NCBI GenBank assembly: GCA_023416695.1
Contig: JAEZGY010000005.1
Coordinates: 1 to 23,454, forward strand
Length of the DNA stretch: 23,454 bases
Direction: 5' to 3'
Source of the DNA: Bacillota bacterium
GTDB taxonomy: Bacteria; Bacillota; Clostridia; Lachnospirales; Lachnospiraceae
The position numbers and the translations under genes were made by a program. The notes under the pieces were generated by a model. The model had not been told where the DNA came from and made no database searches. It saw only the letters and a program-made list of their open reading frames with translations. Below are positions 1 to 8,296 of the stretch, piece by piece (position 1 is the stretch's first letter; each line of letters starts with the position of its first letter).

Positions 1-66
1 GGCAACATTATAAATTCTTTCTTTATCGGCTACAGATGTCCCGCCAAATTTTTTCACTATTAGCAT
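1..66 (-). CDS. lysC: Aspartokinase, N-terminal fragment (cut by window edge)
   Basis: Only the first 22 codons are inside the window. They read MLIVKKFGGTSVADKERIYN and continue off the left edge. KFGGTSV is the N-terminal substrate/nucleotide-binding signature of aspartate kinases, which phosphorylate L-aspartate in the first step of lysine, threonine and methionine synthesis. The ATG at 66 is preceded by a perfect AGGAGG (72-77 on the complement). The gene starts 31 nt after the stop of the ApgM-type gene, in the same direction, so it is probably the distal gene of the pheB-hom-apgM unit. Which aspartokinase isoform this is, and whether it carries ACT regulatory domains, cannot be seen. 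Confidence 0.88.
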   Translation of the reverse strand, partial: MLIVKKFGGTSVADKERIYNVA

Positions 67-97
67 AGTGGCCTCCTACCATAACAACATTATAGTT

Positions 98-1297
98 TTA
101 TTTCTCTAACAGGTAATCAATTAAGGAGTAACCTTCTTTAAACACCTGTCCTGTTACTGCTGCTTCTTTTTCATTATATAACTGACTATTTCTTAGTAAA
201 TTTGTACTGTCATATAGCATATATGGCACCGGATCAGATGTGTGGGTACGGCATCTAATCGGTGTTGGGTGATCTGGTAATATTAACATACGATAATCTA
301 TTCCAGCCTGTTCCATGTCCTCTTTGATAACCTTTATGACTTTTTCATCCAAATACTCAATCGCCTGTATCTTACGTTCTACACTTCCCTGGTGCCCCAT
401 TTCATCTGGTGCTTCCACGTGCACATAGGCAAAATCAAACCCATCCTCTATTAAAGCCTGAACCGCAGCCTTTGCCTTACCTACGTAATTCGTATGCAAG
501 GTTCCATCTGCACCTTCTACGTAAATAACTTTCATTCCGGAGCCAATAGCAATCCCCTTTAAAAGGTCAACCGCTGATATCATTGCACCCTTCTTACCAG
601 TTTTTACTTCGAAATTGTCCAAATTAGGTCTTGTTCCAGCGCCCCAAAACCAAATAGAATTGGCTTTATTCAGTCCTTTTTTCGCACGTTCGATATTCAC
701 TGGATGGTTATTAAGTATATCAAAGCTCTTCTTCATCATTTCCCTTAAAATAGGTTCAGATGGAAGATAGTCTCCTATTACCTTACCTAGTATATCATGT
801 GGAGGCGTTAATGCAACCACTTTACCACAATTCCATATAGTCAAATGTCGGTAACTAGTTCCAACATAGAATTTATATGTTGTATTTTCTAGCTCCTTCT
901 TCACTGCCTCTAGTAAAATTGCAGCTTCTTTTGTAGATATTTCACTTGAACTATGATCAATAATGGTTTTATCCTCATAATCCTCTTCCTCAGAAACGGT
1001 CACTATGTTGCAACGAAGTGCAATATCCGTTGCTTTCATATCTACTCCAATGCTTAATGCTTCTAGAGGTGATCGACCTGTGTAGTATTTTCTTGGGTTG
1101 TAGCCTAAAACAGCAAGGTTAGCCGTGTCGCTACCAGGGCTCATTCCTTCAGGAATGGTATGTACTAATCCTATTTCTGAACTAGGGGCCAGCTCATCCA
1201 TACATGGAGTGTAGGCACTTTTAAGAGGGGTACTTCCGTTTAACTCCTCAATAGGCTCATCTGCCATTCCGTCTCCTAATATAAGTACGTACTTCAT
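98..1297 (-). CDS. apgM: ApgM-family phosphoglycerate mutase-like protein, probable homoserine kinase
   Basis: A 399-residue member of the alkaline-phosphatase-like 'archaeal' cofactor-independent phosphoglycerate mutase family. Visible motifs are the N-terminal metal site ILGDGMAD (Asp9), PGSDTANLAVLGY with the likely catalytic serine near residue 56, YVHVEAPDEMGHQG, and LPDHPTPIRCRTHTSDP near the C terminus, a metal-ligand pattern. A bacterial branch of this family is carried in databases as 'proposed homoserine kinase' because it sits in threonine operons lacking ThrB. Here it lies directly between homoserine dehydrogenase and aspartokinase, so phosphorylation of homoserine is the better functional guess than glycolytic mutase activity. 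That is inference from context; sequence alone does not exclude mutase activity. Start ATG 1297 follows AAGGAAG. A 114-nt gap containing a hairpin separates it from hom. Confidence 0.88.
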   Translation of the reverse strand: MKYVLILGDGMADEPIEELNGSTPLKSAYTPCMDELAPSSEIGLVHTIPEGMSPGSDTANLAVLGYNPRKYYTGRSPLEALSIGVDMKATDIALRCNIVTVSEEEDYEDKTIIDHSSSEISTKEAAILLEAVKKELENTTYKFYVGTSYRHLTIWNCGKVVALTPPHDILGKVIGDYLPSEPILREMMKKSFDILNNHPVNIERAKKGLNKANSIWFWGAGTRPNLDNFEVKTGKKGAMISAVDLLKGIAIGSGMKVIYVEGADGTLHTNYVGKAKAAVQALIEDGFDFAYVHVEAPDEMGHQGSVERKIQAIEYLDEKVIKVIKEDMEQAGIDYRMLILPDHPTPIRCRTHTSDPVPYMLYDSTNLLRNSQLYNEKEAAVTGQVFKEGYSLIDYLLEK

Positions 1298-1354
1298 ATT
1301 CTTCCTTCTTTCTATGAAACTTTATACTAAAATATCAACTGCTATTTCATAAAG

Positions 1355-1387
1355 CAGCCTGTCAGAAGTTTTCCTCCTGGCAGGCTG
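1355..1387. other. Hairpin between hom and the ApgM-type gene
   Basis: Arms CAGCCTG (1355-1361) and CAGGCTG (1381-1387) are perfect complements. An inner CAG/CTG pair (1363-1365 with 1377-1379) is separated by one non-Watson-Crick position (C·A in the minus-strand transcript). On the minus-strand RNA it is followed by only a weak U tract (CTTTATG), so a strong terminator is unlikely. A second small stem (CTGC/GCAG, about 1339-1357) shares bases with it, so the two cannot form together. Possible roles are partial termination, processing or mRNA stability inside the operon. Confidence 0.5.
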
Positions 1388-1411
1388 TAGAATTGGCACC
1401 TACTTATCGTG

Positions 1412-2617
1412 TTAAAATGCAACACGAATTCTACTTAACATATTCTCTAATGTGGCTGTTTTATCAGCAAACTCTTTTTCAGTCATTAGTGGTGTAATAA
1501 ATGCAAATTCACCTGCTACACCAGCTTCCACCTCTGTAATACCAGAGAAACATTTAAGAACCTCATCCTTTTCTGATTCCCTGAAACGAACGAAAAATCT
1601 GTGCTTTGCATCCTCAAAGCTTTGTAAGTGTAATTTATCCTTACCCCAGATAGTCATAATATTAGTTCCCTTATGCTTAGCTGCATCAATGACATCTGCT
1701 ACGACAGCACTTGCCGTTGGAAGCTTACCAGCTCCCTTACCATAAAACATGGTATCTCCTAACACATTACCTTTCACAAATATTCCATTAAAAACATCAT
1801 TTACACTATATAAAGGATGTTCGCTGTTTACCATTATTGGCGCTACAAACGCAACTACCTTATCACCATCTCTTCTGCTAGAACCTACAATCTTAATACT
1901 AGCACCTAACTTCTTAGCATAAACCATATCGGTCTTTGTAATTGCTGTAATACCCTCTGTATAAATATCCTCATAATCAACTTGATTACCATAAGCAAGA
2001 GAAGATAAAATTGCAATTTTACGACATGCATCATATCCCTCCACGTCTGCTTCTGGATTGCGCTCAGCGTATCCCTTATCCTGAGCATCTTTTAAAGCAG
2101 TCTCAAAATCTTGGTCCTCTACTGACATTTTAGTTAAAATATAGTTAGTAGTACCATTTAAAATACCAGTTATTTCTTCAATCTCATCTGCAGTAAGAGA
2201 CTGGTTTAGTGGACGAATAATTGGGATTCCACCACCAACACTTGCTTCAAATAAAAAGTTAATATCCTTTTCCTTAGCAAGCTCTAATAACTCTGCCCCA
2301 TACTTCGCTACTAACTCTTTGTTAGAAGTACAAACACTCTTGCCTGCCTCTAAGGCTTGCTTTACAAACTCATAAGCTGGATGAATACCACCCATAGTCT
2401 CTACTATAATATCCACTTCTGGGTCATTTACAATCAACTGATAATCATGAACTACCTTCTTCTCCATTGGATCCCCAGGGAAATCCCTAAGATCTAGAAT
2501 ATATTTCACATTAATTGGCTGTCCAGCCTTAACTTTAATACTTTCACTATTGGTATCTAGTACCTCTACAACACCAGAGCCTACGGTACCATATCCTAAA
2601 ATACTAATATTTATCAT
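1412..2617 (-). CDS. hom: Homoserine dehydrogenase
   Basis: A 401-residue protein that reduces aspartate semialdehyde to homoserine with NAD(P)H, the branch-point step to threonine and methionine. The Rossmann motif GYGTVGSG is at residues 8-15. TSNK (97-100), GILNGTTNYIL (151-161) and PEADVEGYDACRK (188-200) are the substrate and catalytic segments; Asp196 and Lys200 fit the conserved acid/lysine pair. About 60 C-terminal residues (from near 340) look like a shortened ACT-type regulatory domain, so the protein is somewhat shorter than the roughly 430-residue Bacillus Hom. Threonine feedback is plausible but unproven. ATG 2617 follows AGGGAG and lies 4 nt after the stop of the upstream PheB-like gene, so the two are translationally close. 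Confidence 0.96.
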   Translation of the reverse strand: MINISILGYGTVGSGVVEVLDTNSESIKVKAGQPINVKYILDLRDFPGDPMEKKVVHDYQLIVNDPEVDIIVETMGGIHPAYEFVKQALEAGKSVCTSNKELVAKYGAELLELAKEKDINFLFEASVGGGIPIIRPLNQSLTADEIEEITGILNGTTNYILTKMSVEDQDFETALKDAQDKGYAERNPEADVEGYDACRKIAILSSLAYGNQVDYEDIYTEGITAITKTDMVYAKKLGASIKIVGSSRRDGDKVVAFVAPIMVNSEHPLYSVNDVFNGIFVKGNVLGDTMFYGKGAGKLPTASAVVADVIDAAKHKGTNIMTIWGKDKLHLQSFEDAKHRFFVRFRESEKDEVLKCFSGITEVEAGVAGEFAFITPLMTEKEFADKTATLENMLSRIRVAF

Positions 2618-2621
2618 TTTG

Positions 2622-3062
2622 TCACTCCCTAGCTAAGAATTTTAATGATTGAACTCCTGATAGACTTTTAATTCCTTCTATCAACATAGAGAAATCATGA
2701 TTGGATGGTAAAATCTCTACACTAATACTGATAAGAGCAATGCCACCCACAGGAATAGCTTGGTTTATCGTTAGAACATTAGCGCCAAAATCAGCAACTT
2801 TATTTAGCACCATTGATAACAAGCCTGGCTGATCCTGCATTTGGATCATAAAGGTGATATTCTTCCCTTTGGTATTCTCATGAAATGGGAAAATATCATC
2901 TTTGTATTTATAGAAAGAGCTTCTGCTAATTCCCACTGCCTCTGTTGCATCTTGAACCGTCATTTCCTCATTGGTTTCGAGCAAACGTTTGGCAGAGACT
3001 ACCTTTAGCAAAACTTCAGGTAATGCACTTTTCTTAATAATATAATACTTTTCCTCTTGCAT
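2622..3062 (-). CDS. pheB: PheB-like HTH-ACT domain protein (UPF0735 family)
   Basis: A 146-residue cytosolic protein matching the PheB/UPF0735 family along its length: YYIIKKSALPEVLLKV at the N terminus, a helix-turn-helix-like segment (35-52, ending GISRSSFYKYKD), then an ACT domain (about 68-145, with DQPGLLS and NVLTINQAIPVGG). ACT domains bind amino acids. The family is named after a gene next to pheA in Bacillus, but its exact function is not settled. Here it is first in the hom operon, 4 nt before hom, so a sensor role for the aspartate family is a reasonable guess. I chose ATG 3062 because it has an AAGGGG Shine-Dalgarno and a normal leader; the further upstream ATG (3098) falls only about 10 nt from the predicted transcript start and has no binding site. 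Confidence 0.88.
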   Translation of the reverse strand: MQEEKYYIIKKSALPEVLLKVVSAKRLLETNEEMTVQDATEAVGISRSSFYKYKDDIFPFHENTKGKNITFMIQMQDQPGLLSMVLNKVADFGANVLTINQAIPVGGIALISISVEILPSNHDFSMLIEGIKSLSGVQSLKFLARE

Positions 3063-3115
3063 ACATATCCCCTTGAATTGTTTGTGGTACAAATACACGT
3101 GTTTTTCCTAGGAAG

Positions 3116-3144
3116 ATATTAACACACCCCAAACAGAATATCAA
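3116..3144 (-). promoter_or_regulatory. Sigma-A-type promoter of the pheB-hom-apgM-lysC unit
   Basis: On the minus strand, TTGATA (3144-3139) is followed after exactly 17 bp by TAATAT (3121-3116), with an A/T-rich stretch upstream. The predicted start near 3109 gives a leader of about 47 nt before ATG 3062. That is too short for a T-box or large riboswitch. Confidence 0.7.
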
Positions 3145-3223
3145 CCAATTGGTAAGAAAAAATTTGACGAAAATATATACATTATCAAATATTTTTATAG
3201 CTAATTTGATATTAACACAGCAA

Positions 3224-3251
3224 GGCTTTCGCACCAACTGGCGCGAAAGCC
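3224..3251 (-). terminator. Probable terminator hairpin after cheW
   Basis: GGCTTTCGC (3224-3232) and GCGAAAGCC (3243-3251) form a perfect 9-bp G/C-rich stem, with further CC/GG pairing inside the loop. It lies 39 nt beyond the cheW stop. The minus-strand RNA has only a poor U tract after it (TTGCTGTGTTAA), so it may be a weak terminator or an mRNA-end stabilising hairpin. Confidence 0.5.
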
Positions 3252-3289
3252 CCATAAATACATTATTATTGTAACAATTTATATTGTTC

Positions 3290-3760
3290 TTATTCCTCTT
3301 TCATTGCCTCAACAAAATCTTTCATACTTTCCTTTTCTGCATCCGAAAGCATTCTGTCTACATTTAAGCACAGTACAAGATTCCCCTTAATATTGGCAAT
3401 CTCGTTGATGTAAGAGGTATGGTCACCCTGCAGCACTTTAGGAGGAGTAGATAAATCTTTACTGTCCACAACATGTATCTCATCTACAGCATCCACAGAA
3501 AAAGCAAAAACACTACCACCACTTTGTGTGATAATTAATTTCGATTCAGATTCGGATGCATCTGTAGCAATATTAAACTTACTGTGAATACTATAAACTG
3601 GAACTACAGAACCACGTAGATTCACAATACCTTCAATATACCCAGGAGCATTAGGAACATGGACAGTACCTGCTACTGGCTCAATAGCATTTACTTTGTC
3701 TATATCCATTCCATATACTTGTTTGTTAATTCGAAATAATACAAGTCTTTTCTCTGCCAT
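3290..3760 (-). CDS. cheW: CheW chemotaxis coupling protein
   Basis: A 156-residue single CheW domain with no receiver or kinase part. CheW links transmembrane chemoreceptors to the CheA histidine kinase at the cytoplasmic face. Typical features are the opening LVLFRINKQVYGMDIDKVNAIE, IEGIVNLRGSVVPVYSIHSKF near residues 42-62, and the second half FAFSVDAVDEIHVV. ATG 3760 follows AGGAGG. It sits 47 nt downstream of prfB with no clear terminator between, so it is probably read through from secA-prfB, which is an unusual place for a chemotaxis gene. I saw no sigma-D-like promoter directly in front of it. Confidence 0.93.
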   Translation of the reverse strand: MAEKRLVLFRINKQVYGMDIDKVNAIEPVAGTVHVPNAPGYIEGIVNLRGSVVPVYSIHSKFNIATDASESESKLIITQSGGSVFAFSVDAVDEIHVVDSKDLSTPPKVLQGDHTSYINEIANIKGNLVLCLNVDRMLSDAEKESMKDFVEAMKEE

Positions 3761-3807
3761 ACTTACTACCTCCTAATTAATCCGTGCTATGCATTGCCGG
3801 TTTCCTC

Positions 3808-4930
3808 TTACATGGTCTTTGAATGATTAATATTTATCCATTTTAAATACGCATTGATAAAAGAATCGATCCCACCGTCTAATACACTTGTCACGTTGCC
3901 AGATTCCTCATTTGTCCTATGATCCTTAACCATAGTGTATGGTTGCATAACATAGGAGCGAATCTGATTTCCCCATCCAATTTCTTTGACTTCACCACGG
4001 ATACCAGATTCCAGTTCTTGGTTCTCCTGTTGCTTTAATAAATAAAGTTTTGCTTTTAACATCTGCATAGCCTTATCTTTATTCATATGCTGTGAACGCT
4101 CATTCTGGCATTGAACCACAATTCCCGTTGGAAAATGAGTGATTCGAATAGCAGAGGATGTCTTATTAATATGTTGACCACCTGCTCCACTAGAACGATA
4201 GGTATCTATTCTTATATCGTCATCATTAATCTCAATATCAAGGTCTTCCTCAATATCCGGCATAACATCACAAGATACAAAGGATGTCTGTCTCTTTCCA
4301 GCGGCGTTAAATGGAGAGATTCGAACTAAACGATGAACCCCGTGCTCTGATTTTAATAATCCATACGCATTGTTTCCTCGAATTTCTAAAGTAACCGATT
4401 TTAATCCAGCTTCATCGCCATCTAAATAGTCTATCATCTCTACTTTAAATCCTTTTTTGTCTGCCCAGCGTTGATACATTCTACAGAGCATACTTGCCCA
4501 GTCACAACTTTCTGTACCACCTGCTCCAGCATGAAGAGTCAGTATGGCATCATCTTTATCATATTTATTGGAAAGAAGCGTACTAATCCGAAGTGCTTCA
4601 TACTCCTCAATAAATTCATTTAATTGATCCTTTATCTCTGGAATTAAGGATGCATCTTCTTCTTCATACCCCATCTCTAGCAAGGTTTGCACATCTTCAA
4701 AAGCTGTACGTAGCTTGTCAAAAGTAGCGATCACATCCTTTAGACCAGAAAGTTCTTTCATTACTTTAGTAGATCTCTCTGCATCTTCCCAAAAATCAGG
4801 TGCTTCTATAAGTTTTTCTAATTCCTCTACTCGAAGTTTCTTATTCTCCAAGTCAAAGTGAATCCCCCACTTCAAGTAGCGGCTTTTCGTAGGTAGACAA
4901 TGTATACTTAAATTGGTCTAATTCAACCAC
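3808..4930 (-). CDS. prfB: Peptide chain release factor 2, expressed through a programmed +1 frameshift
   Basis: RF2 recognises UGA and UAA stop codons and triggers peptide release. The uninterrupted frame covers 3808-4875, but the real gene starts at GTG 4930, after AGAGGTGAT, and reads MVELDQFKYTLSTYEKPLLE, then GDSL and an in-frame TGA at 4855-4853. Slipping +1 on CTT TGA C (4858-4852) joins DLENKK and the rest, giving 373 residues. In that numbering the stop-recognition tripeptide SPF falls at 205-207 and the catalytic GGQ at 250-252, the same positions as in E. coli RF2, which supports this start. The shift is the known autoregulatory switch: low RF2 leaves the UGA unread and favours slippage. 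It lies 40 nt after secA, the order known from Bacillus. Calling the start at 4875 would give a wrong N terminus. Confidence 0.96.
4852..4868 (-). promoter_or_regulatory. prfB +1 programmed frameshift signal
   Basis: The minus strand reads GGGGG (4868-4864), ATTCA, then the slippery heptamer CTTTGAC (4858-4852). CTT is decoded by leucine tRNA, which slips to TTT so that GAC is read instead of TGA. The G run is the Shine-Dalgarno-like stimulator, but it lies 5 nt from CTT, not the 3 nt of the E. coli gene. Confidence 0.93.
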
Positions 4931-4970
4931 TGCTATCACCTCTTATCTAACTCTGTTGTCTTCTACTATC

Positions 4971-7541
4971 TTAAGCATTCCGTCCACAGCAGAATTTGTA
5001 CTTCTTGCCACTTCCACAGGAGCAAGGATCATTTGGTTGCATTTTCTTAGTAGTTCTTCTAACAGGCCCCTTCTTTACACTGTCATCCTTATTGGTTCCA
5101 GTTACTTTAGCTACCTGTTCACGCTCTACCTTCTGCTCTATTCTAATGTGCGCTAATGCTTTAATTGTATCTTCTGTGATAGCTTGAGTCATCTCTTCAA
5201 ACATCTCGTAACCACTAAATTTATACTCTACCAATGGATCTCTTTGTCCATAAGCTTGAAGACCAATACCTTGGCGTAACTGGTCCATATCATCAATATG
5301 AGCCATCCATTTGCTATCGATTACCTTAAGAAGAATGACACGCTCAATCTCACGAATTTGTTCTGGCTCTGGGAACTCTGCTTCCTTCATCTCATAGAAT
5401 TTAACAGCTTCCTCTTTTAACTGCTGCATTAACTCCTTCTTGCTAGTGGTATTTAATTCATCCTTATCTAACTTAACAGGAGTAATTGGAATGATAGGAA
5501 TTAACAATTCGTTCAATTCAGGAATGTCCCAATCATCTGGATTCTGATCATCGTTGAGACATTTATTCACCGCATGCTCTACATTATCCGTAATCATCTT
5601 AAAGATTGTGTCACGCATATTCTCACCATCAAGTACACGGCGACGTTCCTTATAAATAATCTCTCTTTGCTCATTATTTACCTGGTCATACTCCAGCAAA
5701 TTCTTACGAATACCAAAGTTATTATTTTCTATCTTCATCTGAGCTTTTTGAATAGCCTTACTTAGCATGCTATGCTGAATCTCTTCTCCTTCTTGAATAC
5801 CAAGAGAAGTAAATAGACTCATAAGTCGATCAGAACCAAACAAACGCATTAAATCGTCTTCTAGAGAAATGTAGAATTTAGATTCACCAGGATCACCTTG
5901 ACGACCAGCACGCCCTCTTAACTGATTGTCGATACGTCGAGATTCGTGTCTCTCTGTACCAATAATCTTAAGACCTCCTAATTCTTTTACGCCTTCTCCT
6001 AGCTTAATATCGGTACCACGACCTGCCATGTTGGTAGCAATGGTAACAGCACCCATCTGTCCTGCTTGTGCAATAATCTCTGCCTCTAACTCATGGAACT
6101 TGGCATTTAAGACTTTATGAGGTATTCCCTTTTTACGAAGAAATTCACTAAGCTCCTCTGAGGCTTCTATCGTAATCGTACCAACTAACACTGGCTGCCC
6201 TTTCTTATGAGAAGCAACTATGTCGTTGACAACTGCATTGATCTTTTCTTTTCTTGTTTTGAATACTGCATCCTGATGGTCTTCACGAACAACTGGAAGA
6301 TTCGTAGGTACCTCAATTACATCCATACCATAAATAATACGGAACTCCTTCTCCTCTGTTAATGCAGTACCAGTCATACCTGCTTTCTTTCCATACTTGT
6401 TAAAGAAGTTCTGGAAGGTGATGGTAGCAAGAGTCTTGCTTTCTCTCTTAACCTTAACCTTCTCTTTTGCTTCGATGGCTTGATGTAATCCATCGCTATA
6501 ACGACGACCAGGCATAATACGACCTGTAAACTCATCAACAATAAGAACCTCGTCATCCTTTACTACATAATCCTTATCTTTAAACATAAGGTTATGGGCT
6601 CTTAATGCAAGTATCACATTGTGTTGAATCTCCAAGTTTTCCGCATCTGCAAGGTTCTCTAAGTGGAAGAAACGCTCAACCTTATGAACGCCTTGTTCTG
6701 TAAGGTTAACATTCTTATCCTTCTCATTTACAACAAAGTCACCCGTCTCCTGAGCTTCTTCCTTCATCATGAGGTCTAACTTAGAAAGCTCTTTCTCTGT
6801 ACCTCTCTCTAATTGTCCAGCCAATATATCACACATCTCATAAAGTTTAGTGGACTTACCACTTTGACCGGAAATAATAAGTGGTGTACGAGCCTCGTCA
6901 ATTAAAACAGAGTCCACCTCATCGATAATCGCATAATGTAGATCTCTCATTACTAATTGCTCTTTATAAATTACCATGTTATCTCTAAGGTAATCAAATC
7001 CCAATTCATTGTTTGTGGCATAGGTAATATCACAATTATATGCATCTCTACGCTCATCATTATCCATAGAGTTTAATACTACACCAACAGTCAGACCTAA
7101 GAATCTATGAACTTCTCCCATCCACTCAGCATCACGCTTTGCCAAATAGTCATTAACGGTAACAATATGAACACCCTTACCTTCTAGAGCATTCAAATAT
7201 GCTGGTAAAGTGGAAACCAAAGTCTTACCTTCACCAGTTCTCATTTCAGTAATACGGCCTTGATGTAGAATAACACCACCGATTAACTGCACTCTATAAT
7301 GTCTCATACCGAGAGTTCTCTTTGCTGCTTCTCTTACTACTGCAAAAGCTTCTACCAGTAAATCATCTAAAGTCTCACCATTTTTCAAACGTTCCTTAAA
7401 CTCAGCTGTTTTACGACGTAACTCTTCATCACTTAACTTTTCAAATTCTGGTTCTAGCGCTTCAATTTTATCTACAATCGGAATCACACGCTTTACTTCG
7501 CGCTGACTGTGTGTCCCAAAGATTTTTGTAACTAATCCCAT
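4971..7541 (-). CDS. secA: Protein translocase ATPase SecA
   Basis: An 856-residue motor that drives unfolded preproteins through SecYEG at the membrane. Walker A is MRTGEGKT (100-107) and the DEAD-like Walker B is DEVD (207-210), followed by DEARTPLIISG. The second helicase domain carries ATNMAGRGTDI and RRIDNQLRGRAGRQGD. The C terminus has the zinc-binding SEC-C motif CxCx8CC (Cys840, 842, 851, 852), which contacts SecB or the ribosome in other bacteria. I chose ATG 7541 (MGLVTKIFGT) because AGGAG lies 8 nt upstream; the in-frame GTG at 7550 overlaps that Shine-Dalgarno. The gene has its own promoter and is followed by prfB. Confidence 0.98.
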   Translation of the reverse strand: MGLVTKIFGTHSQREVKRVIPIVDKIEALEPEFEKLSDEELRRKTAEFKERLKNGETLDDLLVEAFAVVREAAKRTLGMRHYRVQLIGGVILHQGRITEMRTGEGKTLVSTLPAYLNALEGKGVHIVTVNDYLAKRDAEWMGEVHRFLGLTVGVVLNSMDNDERRDAYNCDITYATNNELGFDYLRDNMVIYKEQLVMRDLHYAIIDEVDSVLIDEARTPLIISGQSGKSTKLYEMCDILAGQLERGTEKELSKLDLMMKEEAQETGDFVVNEKDKNVNLTEQGVHKVERFFHLENLADAENLEIQHNVILALRAHNLMFKDKDYVVKDDEVLIVDEFTGRIMPGRRYSDGLHQAIEAKEKVKVKRESKTLATITFQNFFNKYGKKAGMTGTALTEEKEFRIIYGMDVIEVPTNLPVVREDHQDAVFKTRKEKINAVVNDIVASHKKGQPVLVGTITIEASEELSEFLRKKGIPHKVLNAKFHELEAEIIAQAGQMGAVTIATNMAGRGTDIKLGEGVKELGGLKIIGTERHESRRIDNQLRGRAGRQGDPGESKFYISLEDDLMRLFGSDRLMSLFTSLGIQEGEEIQHSMLSKAIQKAQMKIENNNFGIRKNLLEYDQVNNEQREIIYKERRRVLDGENMRDTIFKMITDNVEHAVNKCLNDDQNPDDWDIPELNELLIPIIPITPVKLDKDELNTTSKKELMQQLKEEAVKFYEMKEAEFPEPEQIREIERVILLKVIDSKWMAHIDDMDQLRQGIGLQAYGQRDPLVEYKFSGYEMFEEMTQAITEDTIKALAHIRIEQKVEREQVAKVTGTNKDDSVKKGPVRRTTKKMQPNDPCSCGSGKKYKFCCGRNA

Positions 7542-7625
7542 ATTGTCCACTCCTGTGTTCTAATTTTATCAATCAATATACTCGCCTTAGATAGCTAACT
7601 ATCCATGTTTTCAGAATCTTCTAAT

Positions 7626-7654
7626 ATTGTATCATTACTAAATGTAGTAATCAA
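7626..7654 (-). promoter_or_regulatory. Sigma-A-type promoter of secA
   Basis: TTGATT (7654-7649), a 17-bp spacer and TACAAT (7631-7626) on the minus strand. It lies just downstream of the hpf terminator, so secA-prfB-cheW is a separate unit with a leader of about 78 nt. Confidence 0.7.
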
Positions 7655-7713
7655 CTTTTTTTTATGAAGGCTAAATTCAAGTAATACCTAGCTTTTTAGG
7701 CTTATTTTGGTAG

Positions 7714-7746
7714 AAAAAAGAGGATGCAGTATCTGCATCCTCTTTT
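7714..7746 (-). terminator. Intrinsic terminator of hpf
   Basis: A perfect 14-bp stem (7716-7729 with 7733-7746) around the core AGAGGATGCAG and a 3-nt loop. On the minus-strand RNA it ends in six U residues. It lies 20 nt past the hpf stop. Confidence 0.88.
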
Positions 7747-7765
7747 ACTAATTCGTAGTTAATTA

Positions 7766-8296
7766 TTAAAATTCTGGTTCTATTAAACCATATGTATTAC
7801 CTTTCCGTTTGTAAACTACATTAACCTCGTTAGTCTCTGCATTACGGAATACATAAAAGTTATGCCCTAAAAGCTCCATCTGAATACAAGCTTCTTCTGC
7901 ATCCATAGGTTTCATAGCAAAACGTTTGGATCGAATAATATTAATCGCTTCTTCTGGAGTATCATCCTCTTCTTCTATGAATGAAGAATTAAAATGAATG
8001 GCTGCTTGCTGTTGTTCTATAAGCTTCGTTCTATATTTGTTAAGCTGACGTTCTATAATCTCTTCCACTAAATCGATAGATACGTACATATCCGTACTTA
8101 CTTGTTCCGCGCGAATTATACTTCCTTTCATAGGAATTGTTACTTCTATCTTCTGTCTGTCCTTCTGTACACTAAACGTAACATGTACTTCGGTATCTGA
8201 TGTAAAGTATTTCTCAAGCTTGCCTATCTTGTCATATACAGCTGTCTTCAAACCTTCAGTTACATCAATGTTCTTACCACTTATAATATACTTCAT
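7766..8296 (-). CDS. hpf: Ribosome hibernation promoting factor, long form
   Basis: A 176-residue protein that binds the 30S decoding region and pairs ribosomes into inactive 100S dimers in stationary phase or starvation. The N-terminal HPF/RaiA domain covers roughly 1-100 (MKYIISGKNIDVTEGLKTAV). A charged linker precedes the C-terminal dimerisation domain (about 124-176, KRFAMKPMDAEEACIQMELL and NVVYKRKGNTYGLI), which marks the long form. ATG 8296 has AAGGAG 9 nt upstream; the longer frame would begin at a TTG inside the spacer, so I rejected it. It is monocistronic, with its own promoter and terminator. Upstream lies the long gene-free region with the DnaA boxes. Confidence 0.96.
   Translation of the reverse strand: MKYIISGKNIDVTEGLKTAVYDKIGKLEKYFTSDTEVHVTFSVQKDRQKIEVTIPMKGSIIRAEQVSTDMYVSIDLVEEIIERQLNKYRTKLIEQQQAAIHFNSSFIEEEDDTPEEAINIIRSKRFAMKPMDAEEACIQMELLGHNFYVFRNAETNEVNVVYKRKGNTYGLIEPEF

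Noticed and set aside
1452..1745. 97-codon plus-strand frame inside hom
   Set aside because: Antisense shadow of a well-conserved gene; no promoter or family match.
3063..3109. T-box or riboswitch leader for the threonine operon
   Set aside because: The predicted leader is only about 47 nt and has no T-box motif or specifier stem.
3034..3255. 73-codon minus-strand frame upstream of the PheB-like gene
   Set aside because: It overlaps the promoter and the N terminus of the PheB-like gene in another frame and matches no family.
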